Below, piece after piece: positions 42,736 through 52,063 of a stretch of DNA of 64,000 nucleotides; the first letter of the stretch is position 1; the number at the start of each line of letters is the position of its first letter. Under the pieces are notes generated by a model. That model ran no database searches and had not been told where the DNA came from. It saw nothing but the letters and a program-made list of their open reading frames with translations. A program made the translations under genes and the position numbers. This stretch comes from JACNJF01 sp050288105 (lineage in GTDB: Bacteria > Pseudomonadota > Gammaproteobacteria > GCA-001735895): positions 62,001 through 126,000 of the forward strand of contig JBNKDE010000005.1 in the NCBI GenBank assembly GCA_050288105.1, given 5' to 3'.

Positions 42736-42883
42736 TATGCGGGTATCGACACCTAGTTTGGAAATGAAATTTTTAATGACGTTATTCAGAGCGTGACCTT
42801 TATATTATTTTAGTTAAGTAACGACTGTCCTGAGCTACCCTATACGAAATCCTGAATGTGTGTAAAGATTTTTCGACAATAAA

Positions 42884-42917
42884 ACAAAGCCCTCTTGCTG
42901 ATTTAAGAGGGCTTTGT
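42884..42917 (-). terminator. intrinsic terminator/attenuator between xylF and xylH
   Basis: Thirteen-bp perfect arms (ACAAAGCCCTCTT/AAGAGGGCTTTGT) with an 8-base loop, followed on the minus strand by TTTTATT. It comes 7 bases after the xylF stop and should cut transcription so that the binding protein is made in excess of the permease. Confidence 0.85.
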
Positions 42918-42923
42918 CAGGCA

Positions 42924-43955
42924 TCATTTACATACAGCTACCTTAGCTGGGTTTACGCCTGCGCAAAGGGCGCTTTTGCTAATCCAGCCTGCATCCAGTA
43001 CTGTGTTGAGATTGCTGCGTGTCACTGGAACTGGTGCCAGGAATCGAGCGGTCATCGTGGTTCCTGATGGAGAGGTCCAGGACTGCGAACCCTTGACGGA
43101 TTTCATTGACCCGCCTTTCGCCAGATGTACCGCTATTTCAGCGGCAGCTTTACCCAGCTCACGCGCATCTTTCCACACCGATACGGTTTGAGTGCCGAGT
43201 GCAACTCTATTCAGTGCTGCGTGATCTCCATCCTGACCCGAAACCGGAATACCTTCCATGCCCTGGGCAGTCAGTGCCGCGACTACACCACCAGCGGTCC
43301 CGTCATTGGATGCAACAACCGCATCAACCTTGTTATCGACGGCAGTCAGAATCTGCTCCATATTACGCTGCGCATTGGCAGGCACCCAGCCATCAGTATA
43401 GGCTTCACCGACAATCTTGATGTCACCTTTATCCAGCGCGTTCTGCAGCACTTCCTGCTGACCACCGCGTAGAAAATCAGCATTGGGATCCTGCGGTGAG
43501 CCCTTGATCATGACGTAATTGCCTTTGGGGCGAGCGGCTAGAACAGCGCGAGCCTGCATGCGGCCGACTTCAACATTATCGAAGGTCAGGTAAAAAGTAC
43601 GACTATCTTCAATCAGTCGGTCATAAGCCACAACAGGAATGCCTTCATCGCTGGCCTGATCCACCGCTGGACGGATAGCTGAAGCATCCTGTGCCAGAAT
43701 GATGAGCGCGTTTGCGCCACGAGCAATCAGACTTTCAATATCCGATAGCTGTTTGGCAGAAGAGCTTTGGGCGTCAGCGGAGATGTATTTCGCACCTGCG
43801 GCATCCAGAGCTGCTTTGATTGCTGACTCGTCTGTTTTCCAGCGTTCTTCCTGGAAGTTTGACCAACTGACGCCAACAACAAGATCTGCAGCGGCCACAG
43901 ATGTTGCCACTAACAGACCTGCCATGAAAATGGTAATCAATTTTATGAATTTCAT
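42924..43955 (-). CDS. xylF: xylose ABC transporter substrate-binding protein XylF
   Basis: A 343-residue periplasmic binding protein with signal peptide (LITIFMAGLLVATSVAAA). The type-1 sugar-binding fold shows DLVVGVSWSNFQEERWKTDE, DASAIRPAVDQASDEGIPVVAYDRLI, and VVASNDGTAGGVVAALTAQGMEGIPVSGQDG. These match XylF and ChvE-like proteins. The ribosome site AGGAGG is strong. Upstream are two direct copies of AAGTTTCA (43983-43990 and 43999-44006), on the minus strand TGAAACTT, a candidate XylR site. The neighbours support xylose uptake. Confidence 0.92.
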   Translation of the reverse strand: MKFIKLITIFMAGLLVATSVAAADLVVGVSWSNFQEERWKTDESAIKAALDAAGAKYISADAQSSSAKQLSDIESLIARGANALIILAQDASAIRPAVDQASDEGIPVVAYDRLIEDSRTFYLTFDNVEVGRMQARAVLAARPKGNYVMIKGSPQDPNADFLRGGQQEVLQNALDKGDIKIVGEAYTDGWVPANAQRNMEQILTAVDNKVDAVVASNDGTAGGVVAALTAQGMEGIPVSGQDGDHAALNRVALGTQTVSVWKDARELGKAAAEIAVHLAKGGSMKSVKGSQSWTSPSGTTMTARFLAPVPVTRSNLNTVLDAGWISKSALCAGVNPAKVAVCK

Positions 43956-44262
43956 ATGACCTCCTTTACCCTCTTTTTTGTTAAGTTTCAGAACCTTAAA
44001 GTTTCAAAAAACAACGATTTTTTGTCACTCAATTGTAAAATTCGGACTTAAAAAATCCACTGAAAAACAAAAAAAAACAATGCTAAATAAAAAAAAATAA
44101 GCTTTATTCGGCATTCGTCATTATATATTTTTGGGTTAGTGAGTTCGCCTCGGGTGAAAGCGAGCTTAACAATTCAGTGTAGAATAAGATGTTTCATCCT
44201 TTCACAAACCTGCAATCGGCAGCAAGATCTATTTTTACAGATACATAAACTTCGCGAGACTT
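43956..44262. other. 307-base divergent promoter region of xylF and the ASPIC gene
   Basis: A+T-rich, with long A-runs near 44050-44100. It holds the direct repeat candidate XylR site (43983-44006). No gene was found. Confidence 0.6.
43983..44006 (-). promoter_or_regulatory. direct-repeat candidate operator upstream of xylF
   Basis: AAGTTTCA occurs twice, with its second copy starting 16 bases after the first. It lies 28-51 bases upstream of the xylF ATG. XylR of Escherichia coli binds direct repeats, so this is a candidate XylR site. It was not compared with a formal motif. Confidence 0.45.
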
Positions 44263-45840
44263 ATGGCATCTCCCTCATTATTTAATTCTCTGTGCGCCTG
44301 GCTACTCATATGTCCTGTATTTGGAAGCGCTTCTGAAGTCTCCTTTCAGCGTACGGATGCCGCTACGCTCAAGCACCAGTACACGGGTGGCTGGGAGCAT
44401 TTTGTCGGGGGCGGCGTCAGTAGCTTCGATTGTGATGGGGATAGGTATCCTGAGCTGTACCTGGCTGGAGGCTCTGCACCGGCAACACTGTTGCGTAATC
44501 GCTCGGCATCAGCTCATGGACAGGTTCACTTTGAAGCTCAAACACCGCAGGAGCTGTCCATCAAGCATGTAACCGGTTCTTATCCCCTGGATATTGATGG
44601 TGACGGTATACTTGATCTGGTCGTGCTTCGCGTCGGGGAAAACAGGCTATTGCGTGGAGAGGGTGGATGTCGCTTTAGTGCTTTCCCTGCATCTACAGGT
44701 TTTCAAAGTGCTGATCACTGGACCACTGCTTTTTCTGCTAGCTGGGAAAAGAGCCAGAGACTGCCTACTTTAGCTTTCGGCAATTATGTCGACCGAAAGC
44801 GGCCGGATGGACCTTTCCAGGCCTGTGATGATAATTATCTATATCGTCCACAGGGTGATGAATATCAGCCTGCATTAAAGCTGACGCCAGGGTTTTGCGC
44901 ATTGTCGATGCTATTTTCAGACTGGGATCGACTTGGCCGAATGGACCTGCGCATCAGCAATGACCGACATTACTATGTACGCGGTGGTTCGGAACAATTA
45001 TGGGCGATGGATGCCGAACCCCGACTTTATACCGCACAGGATGGCTGGGTCGATTACTCACTGTGGGGCATGGGTATCGCCAGTCGTGATCTAACGGGTG
45101 ATGGTTATCCAGAGATCTTCCTGACCTCAATGGGTGATCAAAAACTGCAAACGCTAGATCGCTCCGCCAGTGGCCCCAGATATCTAAATGCCAGCTTTGA
45201 TCGCGGAATAACTGCGCACCGTCCGTTTATTGGGGACGATGGAAGGCCTTCTACCGGTTGGCATGCTGAATTTGCAGATGTTAATAACGATGGTCGTGAC
45301 GATATCTTCATCGCCAAGGGAAATGTCGAGCAAATGCTATCGACTGCAGTACTTGATCCGAACAACCTGTTGATTCAGAACAGTGAAGGCAAGTTTGATG
45401 AGCAGGCACTATCCGCCGGTGTTGCCAGTTTCGCTAAAAGTCGTGGTGCCACCCTGAGCGATCTTAACCTCGATGGTTTGCCTGATCTGGCGGTTTTAAA
45501 TCGTAATGCTGCAGCAGAAATCTACCAAAATACTACCCAGTCGGATGGGCACTGGTTATTGCTGGACTTGATACAGCAGGGCGCTAATCCGAATGCGATA
45601 GGAGCCTGGGTTGAAATCCGCGCAAATGACCAGGTCTGGTATCGCGAAATTACTATTGGTGGAGGCCATGCCGGTGGCGCTTCTGGATATCAGCATTTTG
45701 GTCTGGGAGACGCGAAGAGTGTGCGCCTCAGGGTTACCTGGCCGGACACTATGGTGAGTGACTGGATCAGGCTTGATAGCAACCAGCAAGTCAGGTTGAC
45801 ACGGGGCAGTTCGGGGTCATTAACCCCGCTTATTGAATAA
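44263..45840 (+). CDS. secreted FG-GAP/VCBS repeat protein with ASPIC/UnbV domain (CRTAC1-like)
   Basis: A 525-residue exported protein. A signal peptide (LFNSLCAWLLICPVFGSASE) is followed by FG-GAP/VCBS beta-propeller repeats with Asp-rich calcium motifs: FDCDGDRYPELYLAGG, LDIDGDGILDLVVLR, RDLTGDGYPEIFLTS, ADVNNDGRDDIFIAKG and SDLNLDGLPDLAVLN. The C-terminus is an ASPIC/UnbV domain, WVEIRANDQVWYREITIGGGHAGG. Such proteins are often surface or periplasmic and of unclear function. Its end overlaps the convergent peroxidase gene by 11 bases. Its 5' side faces xylF. Any tie to sugar use is inference. Confidence 0.85.
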   Translation: MASPSLFNSLCAWLLICPVFGSASEVSFQRTDAATLKHQYTGGWEHFVGGGVSSFDCDGDRYPELYLAGGSAPATLLRNRSASAHGQVHFEAQTPQELSIKHVTGSYPLDIDGDGILDLVVLRVGENRLLRGEGGCRFSAFPASTGFQSADHWTTAFSASWEKSQRLPTLAFGNYVDRKRPDGPFQACDDNYLYRPQGDEYQPALKLTPGFCALSMLFSDWDRLGRMDLRISNDRHYYVRGGSEQLWAMDAEPRLYTAQDGWVDYSLWGMGIASRDLTGDGYPEIFLTSMGDQKLQTLDRSASGPRYLNASFDRGITAHRPFIGDDGRPSTGWHAEFADVNNDGRDDIFIAKGNVEQMLSTAVLDPNNLLIQNSEGKFDEQALSAGVASFAKSRGATLSDLNLDGLPDLAVLNRNAAAEIYQNTTQSDGHWLLLDLIQQGANPNAIGAWVEIRANDQVWYREITIGGGHAGGASGYQHFGLGDAKSVRLRVTWPDTMVSDWIRLDSNQQVRLTRGSSGSLTPLIE

Positions 45841-47155
45841 CCGGCAAGCCACTCGGTACCGTTTTTGGTATACCGAGTCGCCCCTTACGGCTGGATTGAT
45901 CGGTTAGCGCAGAGATAAAGCTGACCAGCGAATCTACTTCCTGATCACTCAACTGCATCGGTTCCAGTTCATTTGCGCTGGCGATATCAGCCAGTTCCTT
46001 TTTATCATCCATGATTTTCCAGTCATTACTGCCGGGTAACTCGGGCAGGATTGGCAGGTCACGCGAGTAATGATACAACGAAGCGACCGGATCAAGATGA
46101 TGACGAATCACAGCCTGTAAATTCGGATAAGCACCACTATGACCATAAGGTGCGGTGAGCTCAGCATTACGCAGGCTGGGGGTGCGGAATTTGTATTTAT
46201 CCTGAATATTGCCCGTGACCCGAAAGCGACCTGTATCGCGCTGGTCGTCTTCAAAGCGTCCGGTTTTGCCGGGTCCGAACTGCGGCATAGCAATCGCATG
46301 GAAAGCATGGTCGGTTTGCAGCACACCACTATGGCAACGCACACAATCAGCCTTGCCATAAAACAAACGCATACCTGCAGTGGCGGCTGCATTCAGCTTG
46401 CTTTGGCCCCTTAAGTATTGATCAAACGGGCTGTTATCCGCCCGCCATTCGTAACTGATAAAATCTGCGATGACATTCGCTATATTATAAAAATTAATCG
46501 TACTGTCTTTGCCATTAATTGCATCGAAAGCCTGTCTATATTCAGCGATGTTCTGGATACGTTTTGCAAGCAAATCCCAGGCGCCTCCATTATGTGTGAG
46601 TAAGCCCATGCGCACGGCTCTGGAGACATCGCTTTCGCTATAATGTCCCGCCATTTCATCTGCGGCTAACACCGGAAACATGGCTTGTGCAGATAACAGG
46701 CTGGCAAAACCAGCAGTCATATCTGCGCCCAGAGGGGAACGTAATTGATTCGGTTTATCGGGATCGATTTCCAGGCGACCATCATGAAATAGTGATTTAA
46801 ACTGCTTCGCACCAAGGTTAAATAATGCCGGTGAGTTGCGTGCCACACGTTGTTCTGGGAGATTGCTTTTATCAATGATCCGAAGAGTGCCAAGACCTTT
46901 TCCGCCATCCCCCAGACCAAGTGATAAACCATCCGAGGTGCCGAACTCTGGATGGTGGCAGGTGGCGCAGGCGACGCCCTTATTGCCACTGAGCACTGGA
47001 TCGTAAAACAGTAAACGACCCAGTTTTACGCTTTGCATATCGACTTCAGGAAACTCAATGTTGGGTGAGGGCAGCTCAATATCGGCCTGTATGTTTAAGC
47101 TAGCTACCAGGCCCATGAGTAAAGTAGCGTACCTGATATAGCAGGTCGCTTTCAT
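45830..47155 (-). CDS. di-haem cytochrome c peroxidase/MauG-family protein
   Basis: A 441-residue periplasmic di-haem protein with signal peptide (YATLLMGLVASLNIQA). Two c-type haem motifs are present, CATCHHPEFG near residue 64 and CVRCHSG. RTPSLRNAELTAPYGHSGAYPNLQAV is the second-domain signature. Family members reduce peroxide or oxidise protein or small substrates. Its ATG overlaps the xylR stop (four-base overlap), so translation is probably coupled to the xylose regulator. A relation to xylose is unusual. Alternative roles include MauG-like maturation of a partner. Confidence 0.88.
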   Translation of the reverse strand: MKATCYIRYATLLMGLVASLNIQADIELPSPNIEFPEVDMQSVKLGRLLFYDPVLSGNKGVACATCHHPEFGTSDGLSLGLGDGGKGLGTLRIIDKSNLPEQRVARNSPALFNLGAKQFKSLFHDGRLEIDPDKPNQLRSPLGADMTAGFASLLSAQAMFPVLAADEMAGHYSESDVSRAVRMGLLTHNGGAWDLLAKRIQNIAEYRQAFDAINGKDSTINFYNIANVIADFISYEWRADNSPFDQYLRGQSKLNAAATAGMRLFYGKADCVRCHSGVLQTDHAFHAIAMPQFGPGKTGRFEDDQRDTGRFRVTGNIQDKYKFRTPSLRNAELTAPYGHSGAYPNLQAVIRHHLDPVASLYHYSRDLPILPELPGSNDWKIMDDKKELADIASANELEPMQLSDQEVDSLVSFISALTDQSSRKGRLGIPKTVPSGLPVIQ

Positions 47156-48336
47156 GCCTCGTTTTCCTCATGTTTCATATAACGATATTCCTTGGGCGTG
47201 ATTTGCAGATTACGCCGAAACACGGTGTACAGGTATTGGGTGGAATGAAAGCCACAGCGAGCTGCGATTTCAGGAATCGGGATATTGGTGGTTTCCAGTA
47301 GGGTTTTGGCACGATTGAATTTGGTCTGGTGTAACTCGGTATGCATGGAGTGTCCGTATTCTGCGAGGAAGCGGGTTTCCAGATTGGAGCGAGAGATGCC
47401 AACATAATCAACCACCTGAGATACCTTAATCCCACGGCAGGCATTATGGCGAATGAAATGGGTAGCCTTGATGACATTCGGATCCTGCAGTGCCCGGAAA
47501 TCAGATGACTGTCGCTCAATAACGCCCTTTGGCGGAATCAATACCGGTTGAATCGGTGGCTGAGTTTTGCCTGACAATATCGAATGCAGGTGTCTGGCTG
47601 CCTGGAAACCTATCTGCTGGCAGCCCTGTGCGACCGAGCTTAATGAAATACGCGAAAGATACTGAGTGAGTTCTTCATCATCGATACCGATCAGACTGAT
47701 CTGATCGGGAATCATAATATTGAGGTGACTGCATATTTGCAGGATATGGCGCGCTCTCGCATCGGTGACCGCTATGATGCCAGTGGGCTGGGGCAGGGAT
47801 TGCAGCCATTCACCCAGTTCACGCATGGAGGCTTGCCAGTTATCAGGACTGGTCAGGTGTCCTCGGTAGACCGTATGGAAAAACTGATTGCGCAACGACA
47901 TATCGATAAACGCTTTTTCACGTTCTCGCGCCCAGCGATGCATCGGGCTTTCGGGTAAGCCATAAAAGGCAAAACGCTGTACACCTTTGTTGATTAAATG
48001 AACATAAGCAGCATTCACCAACGCATTATTATCGGTCGCGTAATAGGGAACATCGGGATAGTTGTCCGGGTTCGAGTATGAACTGCCTGTGGCAACGATA
48101 GGCATCTGGCAATCCTGTAGGGCTTCCACAACTTCTGGATTATCATAATCCGCGATGATGCCGTCGCCACTTAATTCGCAAATATTCTGTACGCGACAGC
48201 GAAAGTCTTCCTCGACAAAAACATCCCAATCACAATGGCTGGATTGAAAGTAATTGCCGATGCCTTCGATAATGCGCCGGTCATAAACCTTGCTGGCGTT
48301 GAATAGAAGGTTAATTTTATATCGATCTGAGAACAT
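47152..48336 (-). CDS. xylR: xylose operon regulator XylR (AraC family)
   Basis: A 394-residue regulator. The N-terminal about 280 residues form a LacI/periplasmic-binding-like sugar sensor (IGNYFQSSHCDWDVFVEEDF, GVQRFAFYGLPESPMHRWARER, ISLIGIDDEELTQYLSRISLS), and the C-terminal part is an AraC-type double helix-turn-helix (SQVVDYVGISRSNLETRFLAEYG and IPEIAARCGFHSTQYLYTVF). This arrangement is that of XylR. It should activate the xyl genes on binding xylose. It is followed with a four-base overlap by a cytochrome c peroxidase gene. A candidate site is in the xylF promoter. Confidence 0.93.
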   Translation of the reverse strand: MFSDRYKINLLFNASKVYDRRIIEGIGNYFQSSHCDWDVFVEEDFRCRVQNICELSGDGIIADYDNPEVVEALQDCQMPIVATGSSYSNPDNYPDVPYYATDNNALVNAAYVHLINKGVQRFAFYGLPESPMHRWAREREKAFIDMSLRNQFFHTVYRGHLTSPDNWQASMRELGEWLQSLPQPTGIIAVTDARARHILQICSHLNIMIPDQISLIGIDDEELTQYLSRISLSSVAQGCQQIGFQAARHLHSILSGKTQPPIQPVLIPPKGVIERQSSDFRALQDPNVIKATHFIRHNACRGIKVSQVVDYVGISRSNLETRFLAEYGHSMHTELHQTKFNRAKTLLETTNIPIPEIAARCGFHSTQYLYTVFRRNLQITPKEYRYMKHEENEA

Positions 48337-48429
48337 CCTGTTGTTTGCTCGAATAGTCGCGTTAAGGTAGCAGTGTTAACAGACTCTAAGTTAACTGATG
48401 GCATGTAAAACATCAATTCAGGATGGTTG

Positions 48430-49422
48430 TTAGCTCTGCTTGAGGGGGCTAAACGGATACGCCATGCCTATTTGGCTAAGCACTTTATCCATGGTTTGCA
48501 TATTACCCAGCGTGTGATTCCACGGCATGATCTCGTTTTCCAGTTTTCCTTGCCGTATGGATTGCATCGCAGCTTCTGCTTCGTATTCAAAACCCGTAGC
48601 GCGAAATGGCCGCTCAAAGGTTTCATAGTTGCCATTATCCAGTATCAGTGATGCACCAGTTGATTCCCAGAAATTTGATGCAACGCGTACGCGGCCCTTA
48701 CTGCCGTAAATGGTAAAATCGTTTTCAGTATTGACCTGGAAATTACAGGTATACATGCTGGTAACACCACCGTAGTTAAGCAACGCGCTGGTGAGTTCAT
48801 CGACCCCGGTCTCGCCAATCCAGCCATTGGCAACGATGGAGTCCGGGTCACGTTGGGTGATGTACTGGCTCATGGCAACGTTATAAACGCCCATATCCAG
48901 CTGTACGCCTCCGCCTGATTCAATATTTAACAGACGGTCGCTGGCATCACGCGGAATTTGTACCCCAAAGGTTGAAGTCATTAACCGAACCTCACCGATA
49001 CGACCCTGGTCGACCCATTGCTTTGCCTGTACCCAGGCAGGCAGGTAGCGAGTCCATAGTCCTTCCATCAGGAAAACCCCGTTTTCAGCCGCAAGCTTTA
49101 ACAATGTCTCAGATTCACGGGCGTTAATTGTTAAAGGCTTTTCACATAAAACCGGTTTACCTGCCTGCAGGCACAGGGCGATGCTATCGAAATGGTAGCG
49201 GTGCGGGTTGGCAATATAAACTGCATCGACTTTCGGGTCAGAAACAAGGTCCTGATAACAGCTGTAAGTCTTCTCCACCGCGCCGATATCTTCGATAAAC
49301 AGTTGTGCACGCTGGGCACTGGTGCTGGCGATTGCATATAGACAGGCACCGTCTATCACCTTTAATCCTCGGGCAAATTGGCGGGCTATTCGTCCCGGTG
49401 CAATGATTCCCCAGTTAAACAT
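48430..49422 (-). CDS. Gfo/Idh/MocA family oxidoreductase (possible xylose or sugar dehydrogenase)
   Basis: A 330-residue NAD(P)-dependent oxidoreductase. The Rossmann part starts NWGIIAPGRIARQFARGLK, the conserved EKP motif is in GKPVLCEKPLTINARES, and the C-terminal substrate domain has GVQIPRDASDRLLNIESGGG with conserved aspartates. The family includes glucose-fructose oxidoreductase and NADP D-xylose 1-dehydrogenases. Its position between the aldose epimerase and xylR suggests a sugar substrate, perhaps xylose. The existence of xylA and xylB in the same block means the strain may have two entry routes or use this enzyme for another pentose. Confidence 0.85.
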   Translation of the reverse strand: MFNWGIIAPGRIARQFARGLKVIDGACLYAIASTSAQRAQLFIEDIGAVEKTYSCYQDLVSDPKVDAVYIANPHRYHFDSIALCLQAGKPVLCEKPLTINARESETLLKLAAENGVFLMEGLWTRYLPAWVQAKQWVDQGRIGEVRLMTSTFGVQIPRDASDRLLNIESGGGVQLDMGVYNVAMSQYITQRDPDSIVANGWIGETGVDELTSALLNYGGVTSMYTCNFQVNTENDFTIYGSKGRVRVASNFWESTGASLILDNGNYETFERPFRATGFEYEAEAAMQSIRQGKLENEIMPWNHTLGNMQTMDKVLSQIGMAYPFSPLKQS

Positions 49423-49446
49423 AATCGATCTCCCCTTGTTGACGAT

Positions 49447-50538
49447 TCAAACCAGTCCGAATCGATAAATAATCTGTTGATGATAAAGTTGTCCCGGAAC
49501 CAGGCGCGTGCTGGGAAAATGGTCGTGATTAGGCGAATCAGGTAGATGCTGGGCCTCAAGACAAAATCCTCCATGGGCCTGATACGCGCCTGCCGGACCG
49601 TAAGCCTGAGACTCGGCCAGATGATTGCCGGTATAAAATTGAAGTCCTGGTTGTGTACTAAAAAGCGATACTTTGCGTGCCGAGGTCAGGTGAGAAACTG
49701 TGGCCAGGTGTTTCAGTTCGCTGTCATTGTTATAGACGTAAGTATGGTCAAAACCATTCTGACGATAGAGTTCCGCTGGCTGCTCGTCCAGTATTTGCTG
49801 GATATGAGTCGGGTAATGCAGATCCAGTGCAGACCCACTGATATTTTCTATCTTTCCAGTAGGAATCTGTTGATCATCAACCGTGCACACATAGGTGCTC
49901 GGTATAGTGGCATAATGTTCATGTAAATTGGCGTGGATTAAACCCGATAAATTGAAATAAGCATGATTAGTCAGATTGAGCACTGTCGTTTCAGACGTGA
50001 TCGCCCTGATATCGATAATCAGGCGGTTGTCCTGCGTCAGTTGATAATCGATAGTTGTCTTCAGCCGGCCGGGGTAGCCCTGATCACCCACAGGCGAAAC
50101 CAGCTGAAACTGTACATGACTGGTCTCAGGCGTAATCCGGTTCTGGCGAATCCAGAGGCGCTTATCGAAACCGTCTGCACCCCCATGTAGCTGATTCGCC
50201 CCCTCGTTAGCAAGTAGCGAGATCTGCTGACCATCCAGGTTAAATGCTGCACCTGCTATACGATTAGCATATCGACCGATAGTGGCACCCAGAAATGCTT
50301 TCTGCGTTTGGTAATGTTTGACATCCTCACAATACAGCACAATATCTTCCAGCCGACCCTGCTGATCGGGTGTTCGAATCCGGTGTATCGATGCCCCCAG
50401 GTTGATCAGGTCAACTTCAATCCCTCTGTTATTGTGGGATCGATTCGTTAGCGTAATACATTCTACCTGCTGGTTTTCAAATGTGGTCCCAAAAGGTTTT
50501 ACTCTGGCCTGAATTAATGATTGACGACTTATCTGCAT
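49447..50538 (-). CDS. aldose 1-epimerase (galactose mutarotase family)
   Basis: A 363-residue mutarotase from the ATG at 50538, 14 bases after the xylB stop; the longer frame begins at a TTG inside xylB. The catalytic His/Glu set is visible: NHAYFNLSGL near residue 175, NRIAGAAFNLDGQQISL, and the C-terminal GFCLEAQHLPDSPNH with the glutamate. The enzyme interconverts alpha and beta pyranoses and would help xylose isomerase by supplying the alpha form. It belongs to the xylA-xylB-epimerase series. Confidence 0.88.
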   Translation of the reverse strand: MQISRQSLIQARVKPFGTTFENQQVECITLTNRSHNNRGIEVDLINLGASIHRIRTPDQQGRLEDIVLYCEDVKHYQTQKAFLGATIGRYANRIAGAAFNLDGQQISLLANEGANQLHGGADGFDKRLWIRQNRITPETSHVQFQLVSPVGDQGYPGRLKTTIDYQLTQDNRLIIDIRAITSETTVLNLTNHAYFNLSGLIHANLHEHYATIPSTYVCTVDDQQIPTGKIENISGSALDLHYPTHIQQILDEQPAELYRQNGFDHTYVYNNDSELKHLATVSHLTSARKVSLFSTQPGLQFYTGNHLAESQAYGPAGAYQAHGGFCLEAQHLPDSPNHDHFPSTRLVPGQLYHQQIIYRFGLV

Positions 50539-50552
50539 AGGGAGGAGTCTGG

Positions 50553-52046
50553 TTAAATCTGATAAATGGTTTGACGAGCTTTGCAATAACGCTGGTAAGC
50601 CTGCTGATATTGTTCAGCATTGTGTGAATCAGGTTCACATTGCTGAGCAGGGTTTAGCTTGACACCTGCGCGACATATTTCATCTAGCGAGATGGAGTTA
50701 CCTTCGCTATGACTATGGCACCATTGTGCCTGCAGGGCTGCACCCAGAGCGGCGGCTTCGGCTTCTACAGGAACCTCTACTGTAGCATTCATCATATCGG
50801 CAATAATCTGGCGCCAGGCAGGGCTTTTTGAACCGCCGCCAATCAGTTTAATACGCTTCGCCTGCAGGCCGCTGTTTTCAAATAGCTCGAGGCCATAGCG
50901 CAGCCCAAAGCTGACCCCTTCGACTGCTGCACGACAGAGGTTATCCGCCGTCAGGTTTTCGCTATTCATACCCAGCAGGCTGCCACGTGCTTCCGGCAGG
51001 TCTGGGGTTCGTTCGCCGTTTAAAAATGGTGTCATAGTTAATCCGCCTGCACCTATGGCGGTGTTTTCTAAAGCCTGATTAAAACGTGTATGGTCAAACC
51101 CCAGCAGGTTCTGGAAGCCGGAGGTGATATTGGTGACATTCATGGTACAGACTAGTGGTAACCAGGCATTATTGCTGGAGCAGAATGCAGCAACAAGCCC
51201 CTCTGGGTCGCCGCCAGGATGCTGCATATAGGCGTACAGGGTGCCCGATGTGCCCAGGCTCATGGTGATCTGTCCTGGGCTAATATTACCAGTGCCAATC
51301 GCACCCATCATATTATCGCCGCCGCCACTGGATACCAGGATTCCTGGCTTAAGCCCAAGCGCTTTGGCTGCTTTATCGGTTAAGCGTCCAGCTTCCTGCT
51401 CGGCACTCAGCAGACGAGGCAGGGCGGATGTGAGTAAATCACTATCATCAATCTGGCGCAGTACAGTTTCAGACCAGCTGCGTTTGCGGATATCGAAAAA
51501 ACCGCTGCCGGATGCATCGCCATACTCGGCAGTTTTTTCTCCAGTCAGCCAGAAATTCAGGTAATCATGCGGCAACAGGATGCTGCGAATACGCGAAAAA
51601 TTTTCCGCTTCCTGTTGTTTCATCCATAACAGTTTGGATGCGGTATAGCCGGTCAGGATATTTAAGCCAATATGCTCAATAACTGCGGATTTACCACCTA
51701 ATGCATGCACCAGTTGCTCATTCTGCTGGTAGGTTGAGGTATCACACCAAAGCTTGGCCGGGCGGATCACAGAGTCTTCGTCATCCAGTACCACCAGGCC
51801 ATGTTGCTGGCCGGATACCCCAAGTGCGACGATTGCATCTGCATCAACCCTGGGGTCTGCTAGCACCTGTGCAAAGGCATCCTTGATTGCAGCTATCCAC
51901 CACTGCGGATGCTGTTCTCGAGTACCCAGGTCATCGCTGATTATCTCGTGTTCCGCATAGCCCTGGGACAGGACCTGATGGCTATGCGCATCGTAGATGA
52001 CGACTTTACTGCCCTGAGTGCCACAGTCGATTCCCGCATACATCAT
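50553..52046 (-). CDS. xylB: xylulokinase
   Basis: A 497-residue FGGY-family kinase that phosphorylates D-xylulose to xylulose 5-phosphate for the pentose phosphate pathway. The N-terminal ATP-domain motif is YAGIDCGTQGSKVVIYD, with VALGVSGQQHGLVVLDD and the family Asp in FLNGERTPDLPEARGS. The second signature, KRIKLIGGGSKSPAWRQIIADM, is intact. Length is normal. The gene follows xylA with a 17-base gap and precedes the epimerase by 14 bases. Confidence 0.95.
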   Translation of the reverse strand: MMYAGIDCGTQGSKVVIYDAHSHQVLSQGYAEHEIISDDLGTREQHPQWWIAAIKDAFAQVLADPRVDADAIVALGVSGQQHGLVVLDDEDSVIRPAKLWCDTSTYQQNEQLVHALGGKSAVIEHIGLNILTGYTASKLLWMKQQEAENFSRIRSILLPHDYLNFWLTGEKTAEYGDASGSGFFDIRKRSWSETVLRQIDDSDLLTSALPRLLSAEQEAGRLTDKAAKALGLKPGILVSSGGGDNMMGAIGTGNISPGQITMSLGTSGTLYAYMQHPGGDPEGLVAAFCSSNNAWLPLVCTMNVTNITSGFQNLLGFDHTRFNQALENTAIGAGGLTMTPFLNGERTPDLPEARGSLLGMNSENLTADNLCRAAVEGVSFGLRYGLELFENSGLQAKRIKLIGGGSKSPAWRQIIADMMNATVEVPVEAEAAALGAALQAQWCHSHSEGNSISLDEICRAGVKLNPAQQCEPDSHNAEQYQQAYQRYCKARQTIYQI

Positions 52047-52063
52047 GACGCTGGCTCCTGTGG

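Noticed and set aside
44050..44100. Long A-rich tracts before the ASPIC gene as a possible intrinsic terminator or UP element
   Set aside because: No hairpin precedes them and the direction is unclear.
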